Notes: generated by a model from the sequence alone, not told the origin. Positions 1-5,080 are shown, counted from the stretch's first letter. The stretch: DNA of 7,050 bases from Paludibacteraceae bacterium (GCA_947471245.1 CANIXM010000095.1:1-7050), one strand, 5' to 3'. Translations and numbers: made by a program.

Positions 1-1
1 C

Positions 2-1324
2 GATATCCGCATTGAAGATGATGCTCGTATTTCTGATTTGTATTTTCGGAAACGTAATTACTTTACCGAAAACGAGATATTCCCACATTTAAAAATAGAA
101 GATTTAGACGATAATCTTTTTGATAAAGCTAGAACTATCATTCGTTCTGTTGACACCTCTCACCCTTGGATTTCTGCAAGCAATATGACTATTCTTCGTG
201 ACAGTACATTATATCGTAAAGACATGCGTACTGGGGTAGAGGGGTTAACATTGGCTGCGGCACTTATATTCGGAAAAGATGAAACTATTCGTAATCTTCT
301 TCCTGCATACAAGTTTGATATTATGGTGCGTGTCCAGGACACTGATCGTTGGGACGACAAAGTATCACTGCGTACCAATCTGATAGATACTTATTTGCAG
401 ACAATGGATTTTATAAAAAAATCACATGCCCTACCTGAAAAATTTTACCTCGAAGGAGATCAACGAAAGGACTTACGCGAATTGATTTTTAGAGAAATAG
501 TCGCAAACGTTATTGTTCACCGTGAATATACCAGTGCTTTCAGTACTGAGATTGTGATTTATAACAATCGTATAGAAATAAGCAATCCAAATAAACCATT
601 GTTTCGTGGGATTATGGCGTTAGATACATTCAGCCCTTTTGCTAAAAACCCAAATATCAGACGATTTTTCTCTGAATTTCGATGGACTGATGAAATTGGG
701 TCTGGAATAAAGAATGTTTACAAATATCTAAATCTGTATGTAACCGGAAGTAAACCATTGTTTATTGAAGATGATAAATTTAAGACCATTATTCCGTTGG
801 CTGCTTCGGTGTTAGGTAAAGATAAAGCAACCATTTTATTGGAATTTGTCGGATTAGACAAACTTAAACTTACGGAAGAAAATATCACTTCTATAGAAGC
901 GTTGGAATTGACACCTGAACTAACTGAAATTTCCGACTTAAATGAGTTCTTTTTCAAAAAAGGAGCAAGTTGGATTGAAAAAGGGAGTAAGCACAAAAAT
1001 CTCAGATTCAAGAATATCAACAATTTACCATTCGACAACTTTACAAAGAGAGTAAGCTGGATTGAAAAAGGGAGTAAGCTAATGGACAAAAGATCCATTA
1101 CTCTTTTAAAGATTTTACTGCTCTGTTCAACTCCACAAAAAATAGAAAATCTACTCTCGGCTTTGGAATTTAATAGTAGAGACAGATTCCGTGAACTTTA
1201 TCTGACTCCTTTGCGTAATGACGGCTTTATTGAATATACCATAAAAGAAAAACCAAATTCTCCGGATCAACACTATGCTACTACAGAAAAAGGGAAACGA
1301 TTTTTAGGTGGCTTTGAAATATAA
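2..1324 (+). CDS. AlbA_2-type ATP-binding protein with winged-helix C-terminus, 5' partial
   Basis: The reading frame is open to the left edge, so the gene starts upstream; the TTG at base 38 is probably an internal codon. The visible part matches the second half of the COG2865-like family, whose members start with a Schlafen/AlbA_2 DNA- or RNA-binding domain (not in view). A GHKL (histidine-kinase-like) ATPase fold follows: REIVANVIVHREY near bases 491-530 is the N-box, NRIEISNP near 571-594 the next conserved strand, and DEIGSGIKN near 689-715 the glycine-rich ATP lid. After a linker with two WIEKGSK repeats comes a Fic-like C-terminal winged helix (about 1090-1310) with RDRFRELYLTPLRNDGFIEY and a PNSPDQHY wing, ending in TEKGKRFLGG. 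Family members are thought to act as transcriptional regulators or in defence and stress islands; the role here is unknown. The neighbourhood is accessory DNA. The family assignment is firm, the function is not. Confidence 0.88.
   Translation, partial: DIRIEDDARISDLYFRKRNYFTENEIFPHLKIEDLDDNLFDKARTIIRSVDTSHPWISASNMTILRDSTLYRKDMRTGVEGLTLAAALIFGKDETIRNLLPAYKFDIMVRVQDTDRWDDKVSLRTNLIDTYLQTMDFIKKSHALPEKFYLEGDQRKDLRELIFREIVANVIVHREYTSAFSTEIVIYNNRIEISNPNKPLFRGIMALDTFSPFAKNPNIRRFFSEFRWTDEIGSGIKNVYKYLNLYVTGSKPLFIEDDKFKTIIPLAASVLGKDKATILLEFVGLDKLKLTEENITSIEALELTPELTEISDLNEFFFKKGASWIEKGSKHKNLRFKNINNLPFDNFTKRVSWIEKGSKLMDKRSITLLKILLLCSTPQKIENLLSALEFNSRDRFRELYLTPLRNDGFIEYTIKEKPNSPDQHYATTEKGKRFLGGFEI
971..1079 (+). 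repeat. 22-bp direct repeat encoding WIEKGSK twice
   Basis: Bases 971-992 and 1058-1079 are identical over 22 bp and are spaced by 87 bp, exactly 29 codons, so both read in frame as WIEKGSK. The first copy is preceded by GAS and the second by RVS. The repeat sits in the linker between the ATPase and winged-helix domains. Identity at DNA level suggests a recent duplication or continuing recombination in the linker. Confidence 0.9.
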
Positions 1325-1385
1325 AATACTGAAACGTTCAAGTGATGTTGGTGCAGGTACTACATATCATTTGATTGGCTCATAA
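1308..1385 (+). pseudogene. possible winged-helix C-terminal remnant
   Basis: In the third forward frame, overlapping the end of the ATP-binding gene, a short open stretch reads ALKYKILKRSSDVGAGTTYH followed by LIGS and a stop at 1383-1385. The pattern 'L-x-R-S...GAGTTYHLI' looks like the wing and last strand of the winged helix that ends many ATP-binding/AlbA_2 and Fic proteins. There is no start codon and a stop lies just upstream at 1305-1307, so it is not a gene alone. It may be debris of an older C-terminus displaced by the present one, or a chance translation. Confidence 0.25.
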
Positions 1386-1395
1386 TTGGCTCATA
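1374..1395. repeat. perfect 11-bp tandem duplication
   Basis: The 11-mer ATTGGCTCATA occurs twice with no spacer (1374-1384 and 1385-1395), about 50 bp after the ATP-binding gene. The origin is unknown: replication slippage, or a paired protein-binding site one helical turn apart. Confidence 0.85.
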
Positions 1396-1417
1396 GACTT
1401 TGAATCATAAACAATAG

Positions 1418-1456
1418 AAATGTTCCATTTCCCTTAGACAGGGAAATAGAACATTT
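1418..1456 (-). terminator. 16-bp hairpin, possible terminator
   Basis: Bases 1418-1433 pair with 1441-1456 around a 7-nt loop, with one exception at C1426/A1448. In minus-strand RNA that exception is a G-U wobble, so the stem is complete; in plus-strand RNA it is a C-A mismatch. That favours use on the minus strand, where it would lie at the end of any transcript crossing the non-coding region. The flank read on the minus strand (ATTGTTTATGATT) is T-rich but not a classic U-run. It could also end the ATP-binding gene transcript. Confidence 0.45.
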
Positions 1457-1586
1457 TCAATTTAAACGGAAAAGGTATTTAATGAGATCCTGCTCACGCA
1501 GGTTTAAACCGAATAGGTAAAGCGGTCTTCGTCATTCCGCCACTTTGTTCACAAAAACATAGCCCCAAGGGTAAACAAGCAGCCTG

Positions 1587-1629
1587 AAAAAAATCTCCAG
1601 ACCTCGCTACGCTTCAGCTAGTATTTTTT
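1587..1629. repeat. stem-loop-like motif, copy 1
   Basis: Bases 1592-1625 match 2667-2700 at 28 of 34 positions without gaps. The motif is flanked here by A7T (1587-1594) and AT6 (1623-1629), which could pair and hold the conserved core in a loop. Downstream pairing on either side is imperfect. The motif lies just inside the left arm of the 17-bp inverted repeat. Confidence 0.6.
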
Positions 1630-2216
1630 CGTCTGCCCTTGTGGCTACCGCTTCCACACTCACTCCTGCGCTCCGGTAGGTGCTCGTCATGGCGTGTTAG
1701 CTTGTTTTGCTCACCACGTTCTGTCATTCCTCAGTCATGGTTGCACCTGCCCCCTAAAACCCCATTAAGGTATTCGCTTACGCTCATAATATTTTTTGGT
1801 AGGGGTCAGCCACCATTTAGAGTTTTGCTCGCCTGCGGTCGCTCATGCTGTTACAGTTTGTCACATTTTTTGCAGCTCACTTTTCATGTTGGCTAATTGC
1901 CGTGTTCGTTCAGTCTTTTCGTTCATTTAATTCTCTACACTCCCTCACTCACACCGCAACGCCAACCCCACGCAAGAGCTGTCATTCATTCGCTCATTCC
2001 GTTCCATTCCGCTACTTTCACTTTCAGGGGTCTATGTCTTTCCCCACGCTAATTTCCTTGTGGTTGCAGCATTGTTCCGTTTCACTCCACAAAGCTTCAC
2101 CACCGCACACATAAACCCCTTATCGTTCATTCGCTTCAATCCACTACATTCACTCATTACTTCCAGCCCTTGCCTTTTCCAACGCTAACGTTCGAGCAAA
2201 AAAATGCGCCAAACTG

Positions 2217-2228
2217 GCTGCCGGCAGC
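2217..2228. repeat. 12-bp perfect GC-rich palindrome
   Basis: GCTGCCGGCAGC is its own reverse complement. It overlaps a competing hairpin, TGGCTG (2215-2220) with CAGCCA (2232-2237). It sits in the most GC-rich part of the non-coding region, near GCGCTCCGCGC at 2240-2250. Confidence 0.6.
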
Positions 2229-2342
2229 ACCCAGCCACCGCGCTCCGCGCTTCCTGTGTCTGGGGCATTCGCTCCACTCGCAGCGGCTCGCACACAACGC
2301 ACAGGCTTAATACTTCGTTCCGTTTCTCTACTCTCGCATTTA

Positions 2343-2371
2343 AGCCTTGCTATCAACGCTGGCTCAAGGCT
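2343..2371. repeat. 7-bp stem inverted repeat beside the right 17-bp arm
   Basis: AGCCTTG (2343-2349) and CAAGGCT (2365-2371) are complementary, with a 15-nt loop. This lies about 15 bp from the right inverted-repeat arm and could belong to a larger folded structure. Confidence 0.45.
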
Positions 2372-2534
2372 GTTTTTACCAAGAAATTCGGTTTAAACCT
2401 GCTTCTCCCACGCCAACCCCCGACCACCCACCCCTAATATTTTTTGCAGTTTGAGTTTTTAAGCCCTTCGGGCAGAATATAACACAACTCAATATAATGT
2501 AATTCAAAGCAGTAATATGAGATTTTGCAGGTAG

Positions 2535-2565
2535 TATAAATTCAATACAGTATAAAACAATACAG
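2535..2565. repeat. AT-rich iteron-like direct repeat
   Basis: TATAAATTCAATACAG (2535-2550) is followed at once by TATAAAACAATACAG (2551-2565), and CAATACAGTA recurs with a 15-bp period (2543-2552, 2558-2567). A weaker relative, CAATATAATGTAATTC, lies upstream near 2491. Two copies are too few to call a replication origin; a DNA-binding site array or slippage are alternatives. Confidence 0.55.
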
Positions 2566-2608
2566 TAAGAAAGCATAATACGTTTTCCGCCAAAAAAAAA
2601 TGAATATA

Positions 2609-2616
2609 CAAAGATA
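2609..2616 (-). promoter_or_regulatory. candidate -7 element for a minus-strand transcript
   Basis: Read on the minus strand, the bases are TATCTTTG, an exact match to the Bacteroidota -7 consensus TAnnTTTG. No TTG lies 19-21 bases upstream; only TTT is at about 21. A transcript from here would run leftward through the purine-rich strand of the non-coding region to the hairpin at 1418-1456. The motif is short, so a chance match is possible. Confidence 0.35.
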
Positions 2617-2641
2617 GCCGTTTCGCTTACCGTCAGTAAAG

Positions 2642-2718
2642 GTCAAGCCCTACGGGTTTTTGTCACAATCTCCACACCTCGTTTCACTTCGGGTAGTATT
2701 CTGACAAAAAACCTTGAC
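2642..2718. repeat. stem-loop-like motif, copy 2, inside inverted repeat arms
   Basis: The 34-base core (2667-2700) is similar to the motif at 1592-1625. It is enclosed by GGTTTTTGTCA (2655-2665) and TGACAAAAAACC (2702-2713), complementary apart from one extra A, and further out by GTCAAG (2642-2647) and CTTGAC (2713-2718). Both copies thus place the core in the loop of a T/A-tract stem. Adjacent ACAGCC (2717-2722) and GGCTGT (2734-2739) form another small stem. Confidence 0.65.
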
Positions 2719-2751
2719 AGCCGCCGCTTCTCTGGCTGTTTGAGGAGTATA

Positions 2752-2790
2752 TCCTTTTTTTTCTTCTTTTCTTTTTTCTTTCTCTTTTCT
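2752..2790 (+). repeat. 39-nt homopyrimidine tract
   Basis: Every base from 2752 to 2790 on the plus strand is C or T, mostly T. It ends in a GGGGG run and lies about 60 bp before the next gene. It could be part of a leader, or a sequence able to form a triplex. Confidence 0.85.
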
Positions 2791-2851
2791 GGGGGTAAAA
2801 ATTATTTGCAGGGGCAGTAGCTCTTGTATTCACCCTTTAATCGTTTGGCTT

Positions 2852-3268
2852 ATGTGTACCTTTATTTTGAAGTCTTACAATCAGAAATTAGAGAATGACA
2901 AACCTCATTTCTATATCCTAAACAAAGGAAATAACAGCGGAAAACCGCTTGTTTCACCCTGTGCGAATTGCTTTGTAATTCAATTCTCAAACAACGAAGA
3001 CAAAGAACAGGTTTACTGGCTGTTGTACAGCCTTTGGCAGTCTAAAGCCTTTTATCCATTTTTGCGGGGATCAGTCATTCCGTTTATTGTGATTCGGGAT
3101 GTAAAAGAACGCCTTTCTGATGGGTTGGAAAAAGTGGAAGCAAATCCAATTCAATTCGAAAAAGCCGTAGTAGCTCTTCGTAGTTTGGAAGATATGGAAA
3201 ATAAATTCAGAAAAAATCTAAAACTTGTCCAGGATGCAAAGCGTATGCTTTTTTACAAGTATTTGTAA
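2852..3268 (+). CDS. DUF6943-type small protein
   Basis: This 138-aa protein starts at the ATG at 2852, just after the homopyrimidine leader; no clear ribosome binding site is seen, which is normal in Bacteroidota. Visible features are HFYILNKGNNSGKPL (about residues 19-33), SPCANCFV with two cysteines three apart, a tryptophan-rich YWLLYSLWQSKAFYPFLRGS segment, then SVIPFIVIRD and a charged helical C-terminus ending in DAKRMLFYKYL. This order (NKGxNSGKP, PCxNCF, LWQxKxFxP, GSVIPFI) is what I recall for DUF6943, a family without a known function that is common in Bacteroidota accessory regions. The length is that of the full family. It converges on the minus-strand operon that ends at 3383 and probably forms a unit of its own. 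I am confident that it is a real gene, moderately so of the family name. Confidence 0.85.
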   Translation: MCTFILKSYNQKLENDKPHFYILNKGNNSGKPLVSPCANCFVIQFSNNEDKEQVYWLLYSLWQSKAFYPFLRGSVIPFIVIRDVKERLSDGLEKVEANPIQFEKAVVALRSLEDMENKFRKNLKLVQDAKRMLFYKYL

Positions 3269-3279
3269 TGTATGGGCAT

Positions 3280-3305
3280 AAAAAAAGCCTCCCCGCCGGG
3301 AGGCT
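3280..3305 (-). terminator. intrinsic terminator of the three-gene operon
   Basis: AGCCTCCC (3286-3293) and GGGAGGCT (3298-3305) form an 8-bp GC-rich stem with a CGCC loop. On the minus strand it is followed by seven T (3286-3280), the layout of a Rho-independent terminator. It ends transcripts from the operon at 4616-3383. The plus-strand side lacks a T-run. Confidence 0.88.
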
Positions 3306-3308
3306 GAA

Positions 3309-3358
3309 CTACTGAAAAGGTTACCACACCATAAAACAGTAGATATATATTTTTCTTT
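3309..3358 (+). terminator. weak possible terminator after the DUF6943-type gene
   Basis: CTACTG (3309-3314) and CAGTAG (3337-3342) can pair over a 22-nt loop and are followed by a T-rich stretch (3349-3359). The stem is short and the loop long, so this is a weak candidate for stopping rightward transcription. Confidence 0.2.
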
Positions 3359-3374
3359 TCAATGAGTTGTTACA

Positions 3375-3392
3375 AGCCCCCTTTAGGGGGTT
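3375..3392. repeat. REP-like palindrome at the operon 3' end
   Basis: CCCCC (3377-3381) pairs with GGGGG (3386-3390) around TTTA, extended by G-T and A-T pairs, followed by TTGGGGGTC. On the minus strand this reads CCCCCAACCCCCTAAAGGGG, a form I recall as a dispersed repeat at gene ends in many Bacteroidota genomes. The stop codon of the 67-aa gene lies in the loop, so the last residues of that protein (RRPPTP) are encoded by the repeat. Confidence 0.6.
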
Positions 3393-3586
3393 GGGGGTCG
3401 TCTTTTACCTTTAATAAGGCTTTTCAATACTAGCGAAACTCCAAAGCTTACAACAGCACCAACGACGGCCAGAATCACCGTTCTTACTAAATCTTCAACA
3501 AACACATTGCTGAAGATAGAAAGAAACATGCCTCCGCAAGTTCCAGCATATACCTGCCCGTCGTGGTTTGTTTCAGGAAGTTCCAT
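3383..3586 (-). CDS. 67-aa single-pass membrane protein, third gene of the cassette
   Basis: The ATG at 3586 overlaps the stop codon of the preceding gene by one base (TAATG), which implies translational coupling. The N-terminal part MELPETNHDGQVYAGTCGG is polar and Gly-rich with one cysteine; residues 20-31 are hydrophobic and possibly amphipathic; residues 36-57 (TVILAVVGAVVSFGVSLVLK) form a clear membrane helix rich in Val and Gly. A basic tail, KGKRR, follows and suggests that the C-terminus is cytoplasmic, with the N-terminus outside. No signal peptide cleavage site is evident. The final PPTP is read from a REP-like repeat. I have seen similar small proteins next to the other two genes of this cassette in Bacteroidota but know no function; a holin-like or channel-like role is only a guess. 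Confidence 0.75.
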   Translation of the reverse strand: MELPETNHDGQVYAGTCGGMFLSIFSNVFVEDLVRTVILAVVGAVVSFGVSLVLKSLIKGKRRPPTP

Positions 3587-3849
3587 TACTGAACGTCTTT
3601 AGTGTTCGTATCTACAGCTGTTTGACTGACTGCCGTCATTACTCCACCAGCCAACGCAATGTAGCCGGCAATACTTACCAGTGCAGCTGGTACAGCAACT
3701 GGAGCCGCTAAAATAGCCCCACCAACAGCCGCCAAAGCTAATCCGATTGTCCGCAACGTTTTAAAAAACGTAGGAGTCGGAGCTTTGACACGTTCCACAA
3801 CACTCATGCTGTTCGGATCGGTTGCGGTTGCATTCTTATCTGTATTCAT
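3586..3849 (-). CDS. 87-aa Gly/Ala-rich hydrophobic protein, second gene of the cassette
   Basis: I choose the ATG at 3849 over the TTG at 3855, which would add only two residues. After a polar N-terminus of about 27 residues (VERVKAPTPTFFKTLR), residues 33-49 and 51-74 are two Ala/Gly-rich hydrophobic segments broken by a proline (GGAILAAPVAVPAALVSIAG), then comes a polar tail, TAVDTNTKDVQ. This is a helical hairpin that could insert into a membrane, in size and composition like small holins, pilin-like subunits or bacteriocin-like peptides, though no motif of those families is seen. The gene lies 17 bp after the 249-aa gene and overlaps the next by one base, so the three are surely co-transcribed. 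It is a recurring hypothetical family in Bacteroidota as I recall. The function is unknown. Confidence 0.78.
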   Translation of the reverse strand: MNTDKNATATDPNSMSVVERVKAPTPTFFKTLRTIGLALAAVGGAILAAPVAVPAALVSIAGYIALAGGVMTAVSQTAVDTNTKDVQ

Positions 3850-3866
3850 AAACAATGGTTTTATGA

Positions 3867-4616
3867 TTATTCAATACCAACAATAGCCAACACGTTATAC
3901 GAGTTGTTATTCAAAGAATAATCTGCATTGTTCACTGATTGAACAAAGTCAATCGACAACAGATAAAAATGAGTTCCTTCAACTGCCGGAACAGTTGCCG
4001 GTTTCAGAGAAACAGCCTGTTCAGCTGCATTCGTTGCAATGCGTACAGGTGCCGATACGGTCATTTCTGACTCACCAGTCAGGAAATTGATACTTGCAAA
4101 CCCACTTTTCAAAACAACATGCGATGCACCACTTGGTAAACTAATGTCATTTTGTGGATTTAAAGCTGCAATTTTGATTTCACCTGTTGCTGCATCCACC
4201 GAAAAAGGTGTATACAACACAGCTCCCAAAACTGCATTTTCATTGAAGTTAAACCCATTCAAAAGCGCTTTGGCTTCATCTTTGGCCATACCTTCACCAA
4301 CATGTCGCTCGCCCCTGGCGTTCGCTTCATCCATGTTCTTAATTTGCGCCATGACTTGAGTCAAACGGGCTGTTACACGTCCATCAGATGCATCCTTACC
4401 CAACACACGAACGGCATCGCGCAATAGTTTTCCTGCAGAAGCTGCGTTGGAAAACTCAGCGCCGTTTTCACGTGTACGGGCAAATCCCGGATCATTGGCA
4501 ATTCGGGAAGCATCCACTCCGCCCTTTTCCCGGGCCAGATAACCATCTTTCGATTTGTAGAAGGTAATTCCACCGATGGTTCCTTTTAGTTTCAAAATAC
4601 TTTTTTGTTGTGCCAT
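3867..4616 (-). CDS. 249-aa conserved protein of unknown function, first gene of the cassette
   Basis: The ATG at 4616 has a -7 element 27 bp upstream. The N-terminus, KLKGTIGGITFYKSKDGYLA, reads as a beta-hairpin, followed by REKGG, then NDPGFARTRENGAEFSNAA and a helical stretch to about residue 75 (AGKLLRDAVRVL). The middle (about 80-115) is charged and helical. From about residue 120 it is beta-rich with alternating polar and hydrophobic residues, ending YSLNNNSYNVLAIVGIE, typical of a beta-sandwich. There is no signal peptide, membrane helix, cysteine or enzyme motif, which points to a structural or binding role. The N-terminal plan loosely resembles DUF6266 proteins (short strands, then an 'NP...R...F' helix), but I do not assign it there. 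I recall close relatives only in Bacteroidota, always uncharacterised. Confidence 0.82.
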   Translation of the reverse strand: MAQQKSILKLKGTIGGITFYKSKDGYLAREKGGVDASRIANDPGFARTRENGAEFSNAASAGKLLRDAVRVLGKDASDGRVTARLTQVMAQIKNMDEANARGERHVGEGMAKDEAKALLNGFNFNENAVLGAVLYTPFSVDAATGEIKIAALNPQNDISLPSGASHVVLKSGFASINFLTGESEMTVSAPVRIATNAAEQAVSLKPATVPAVEGTHFYLLSIDFVQSVNNADYSLNNNSYNVLAIVGIE

Positions 4617-4642
4617 AATTCAAAAATTTAAAATTATCGCAA

Positions 4643-4650
4643 CAAATGTA
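4643..4650 (-). promoter_or_regulatory. -7 element of the three-gene operon
   Basis: The minus strand reads TACATTTG, an exact TAnnTTTG match, 26 bases before the ATG at 4616, which gives a leader of about 20 nt. No clear TTG stands at the -33 position. The 156-bp divergent region it lies in also serves the helix-turn-helix gene. Confidence 0.55.
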
Positions 4651-4745
4651 TAGCACGAAGCTACTATCTGGAATCTGTGTACTTCCATTAATAGTCAATT
4701 CAGCCATTTTTTCCGACAACGGCAGAAATATCAAATAAATAATTG

Positions 4746-4753
4746 TAAATTTG
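4746..4753 (+). promoter_or_regulatory. -7 element of the helix-turn-helix gene
   Basis: TAAATTTG is an exact TAnnTTTG match 19 bases before the ATG at 4773, so the leader would be only about 12 nt. There is no convincing -33 TTG. This element and the operon's own lie about 100 bp apart and face away from each other. Confidence 0.5.
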
Positions 4754-4772
4754 CCACATTAAGAGCCGTCTG

Positions 4773-4970
4773 ATGGAAGCAAAACGAATTTGCATATATC
4801 CCAAGGATGTACAACGAATAACCGGCAAGAGCGAACGTTATGGAAGAACTCTGCTAACGCAGATTAAGCAGCACTATCAAAAAGAAGATCATCAGCTCGT
4901 CAGCATTGATGAGTTCTGCCAATACACAGGACTAAAAGCCGAACAAGTACATCCTCTCATTTTCGGATAA
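4773..4970 (+). CDS. 65-aa helix-turn-helix protein, likely cassette regulator
   Basis: A short protein that starts at the ATG at 4773. Residues 8-31 (IYPKDVQRITGKSERYGRTL) read as a MerR/excisionase-like helix-turn-helix: 'DVQRITGKS' the first helix and turn, 'RYGRTLLTQIKQHY' the longer helix. A second helical motif, SIDEFCQYTGLKAEQV, forms the C-terminal half. Proteins with this 'YPKDVQ.ITGKSERY.R.LL...FC.YTG' pattern are widespread and unnamed in Bacteroidota. It is divergent from the 249-aa gene with a shared 156-bp intergenic region, the usual layout of a local regulator; an excisionase- or phage-like origin is also possible. There is no Asp/Glu-rich or enzymatic region, so DNA binding is the only evident role. 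Confidence 0.78.
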   Translation: MEAKRICIYPKDVQRITGKSERYGRTLLTQIKQHYQKEDHQLVSIDEFCQYTGLKAEQVHPLIFG

Positions 4971-5050
4971 CTAATAAATAAAGCATATCAAAAGTTAGTT
5001 ATCTCCCTAAATAATATACTCAAACTACACTAAAAAACAGTCTTCTTTTA

Positions 5051-5080
5051 TTGGAATTCGGACTAAAATCCTTATCTTTG
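5051..5080 (+). promoter_or_regulatory. near-consensus Bacteroidota promoter with overlapping inverted repeat
   Basis: TTG at 5051-5053 and TATCTTTG at 5073-5080 are separated by 19 bp, the expected -33/-7 layout in this phylum. A 9-bp inverted repeat, GGACTAAAA (5060-5068) and TTTTAGTCC (5100-5108), straddles the -7 element and start region, and TGGAATT (5052-5058) pairs with AATTCCA (5090-5096). No protein gene follows on the plus strand before the terminator at 5229-5274. Confidence 0.65.

Larger units (their letters stand above)
1498..2402. repeat. 17-bp inverted repeat pair bounding about 870 bp
   Basis: GCAGGTTTAAACCGAAT at 1498-1514 is repeated exactly in inverted orientation at 2386-2402. 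Each arm contains the perfect 10-bp palindrome GGTTTAAACC. Beyond the 17 bp, GGTAAA follows in both arms with a 4-base offset. The left arm also takes part in a small local hairpin, CCTGC (1489-1493) with GCAGG (1498-1502). No target duplication is evident outside the arms and no transposase lies inside, so an ordinary insertion sequence is unlikely. Confidence 0.8.
1325..2851. other. 1.5-kb non-coding region with strong strand composition bias
   Basis: No reading frame here has the codon pattern or domain look of a Bacteroidota protein; the open frames are low-complexity strings rich in Ser, His and Cys. The plus strand is pyrimidine-rich (bases 1921-1980 contain 25 C and 6 G; 2401-2460 contain 23 C and 7 G), so the minus strand is purine-rich. 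Recurrent short motifs of the 'gctcgcctgcggtcgctc' kind, two similar stem-loop motifs, a 17-bp inverted repeat pair and A/T-tract pairs (TAATATTTTTTG at 1787-1798 and 2435-2446) give it structure. From memory, similar sequence recurs in non-coding parts of Bacteroidota conjugative elements, where spurious small proteins ending in GEAGLNRIS or containing LALEKARAGSNE are sometimes annotated. Its function is unknown. Confidence 0.6.

Noticed and set aside
1639..2114. Two overlapping plus-strand open frames (1639-1896, 1845-2114)
   Set aside because: The translations are low-complexity and rich in Ser, His, Cys and Phe, with no recognisable domain; they follow from the pyrimidine-rich strand rather than codon use.
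1498..2402. The inverted-repeat pair as a complete insertion sequence
   Set aside because: There is no transposase frame inside and no flanking target duplication is visible.
2535..2567. Iteron-type replication origin
   Set aside because: There are only two imperfect copies and no replication initiator gene nearby.
2150..2576. Minus-strand open frames at 2150-2356 and 2376-2576 and a plus-strand frame at 2204-2437
   Set aside because: They overlap each other in a region of repeats and palindromes. I recall similar strings as spurious hypothetical proteins in Bacteroidota; conservation there more likely reflects the DNA or RNA element.
4039..4734. Open frames at 4039-4359 (+), 4373-4573 (-) and 4492-4734 (-)
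   Set aside because: They are other-frame shadows of the 249-aa gene, which has the better composition, start, promoter and operon spacing.
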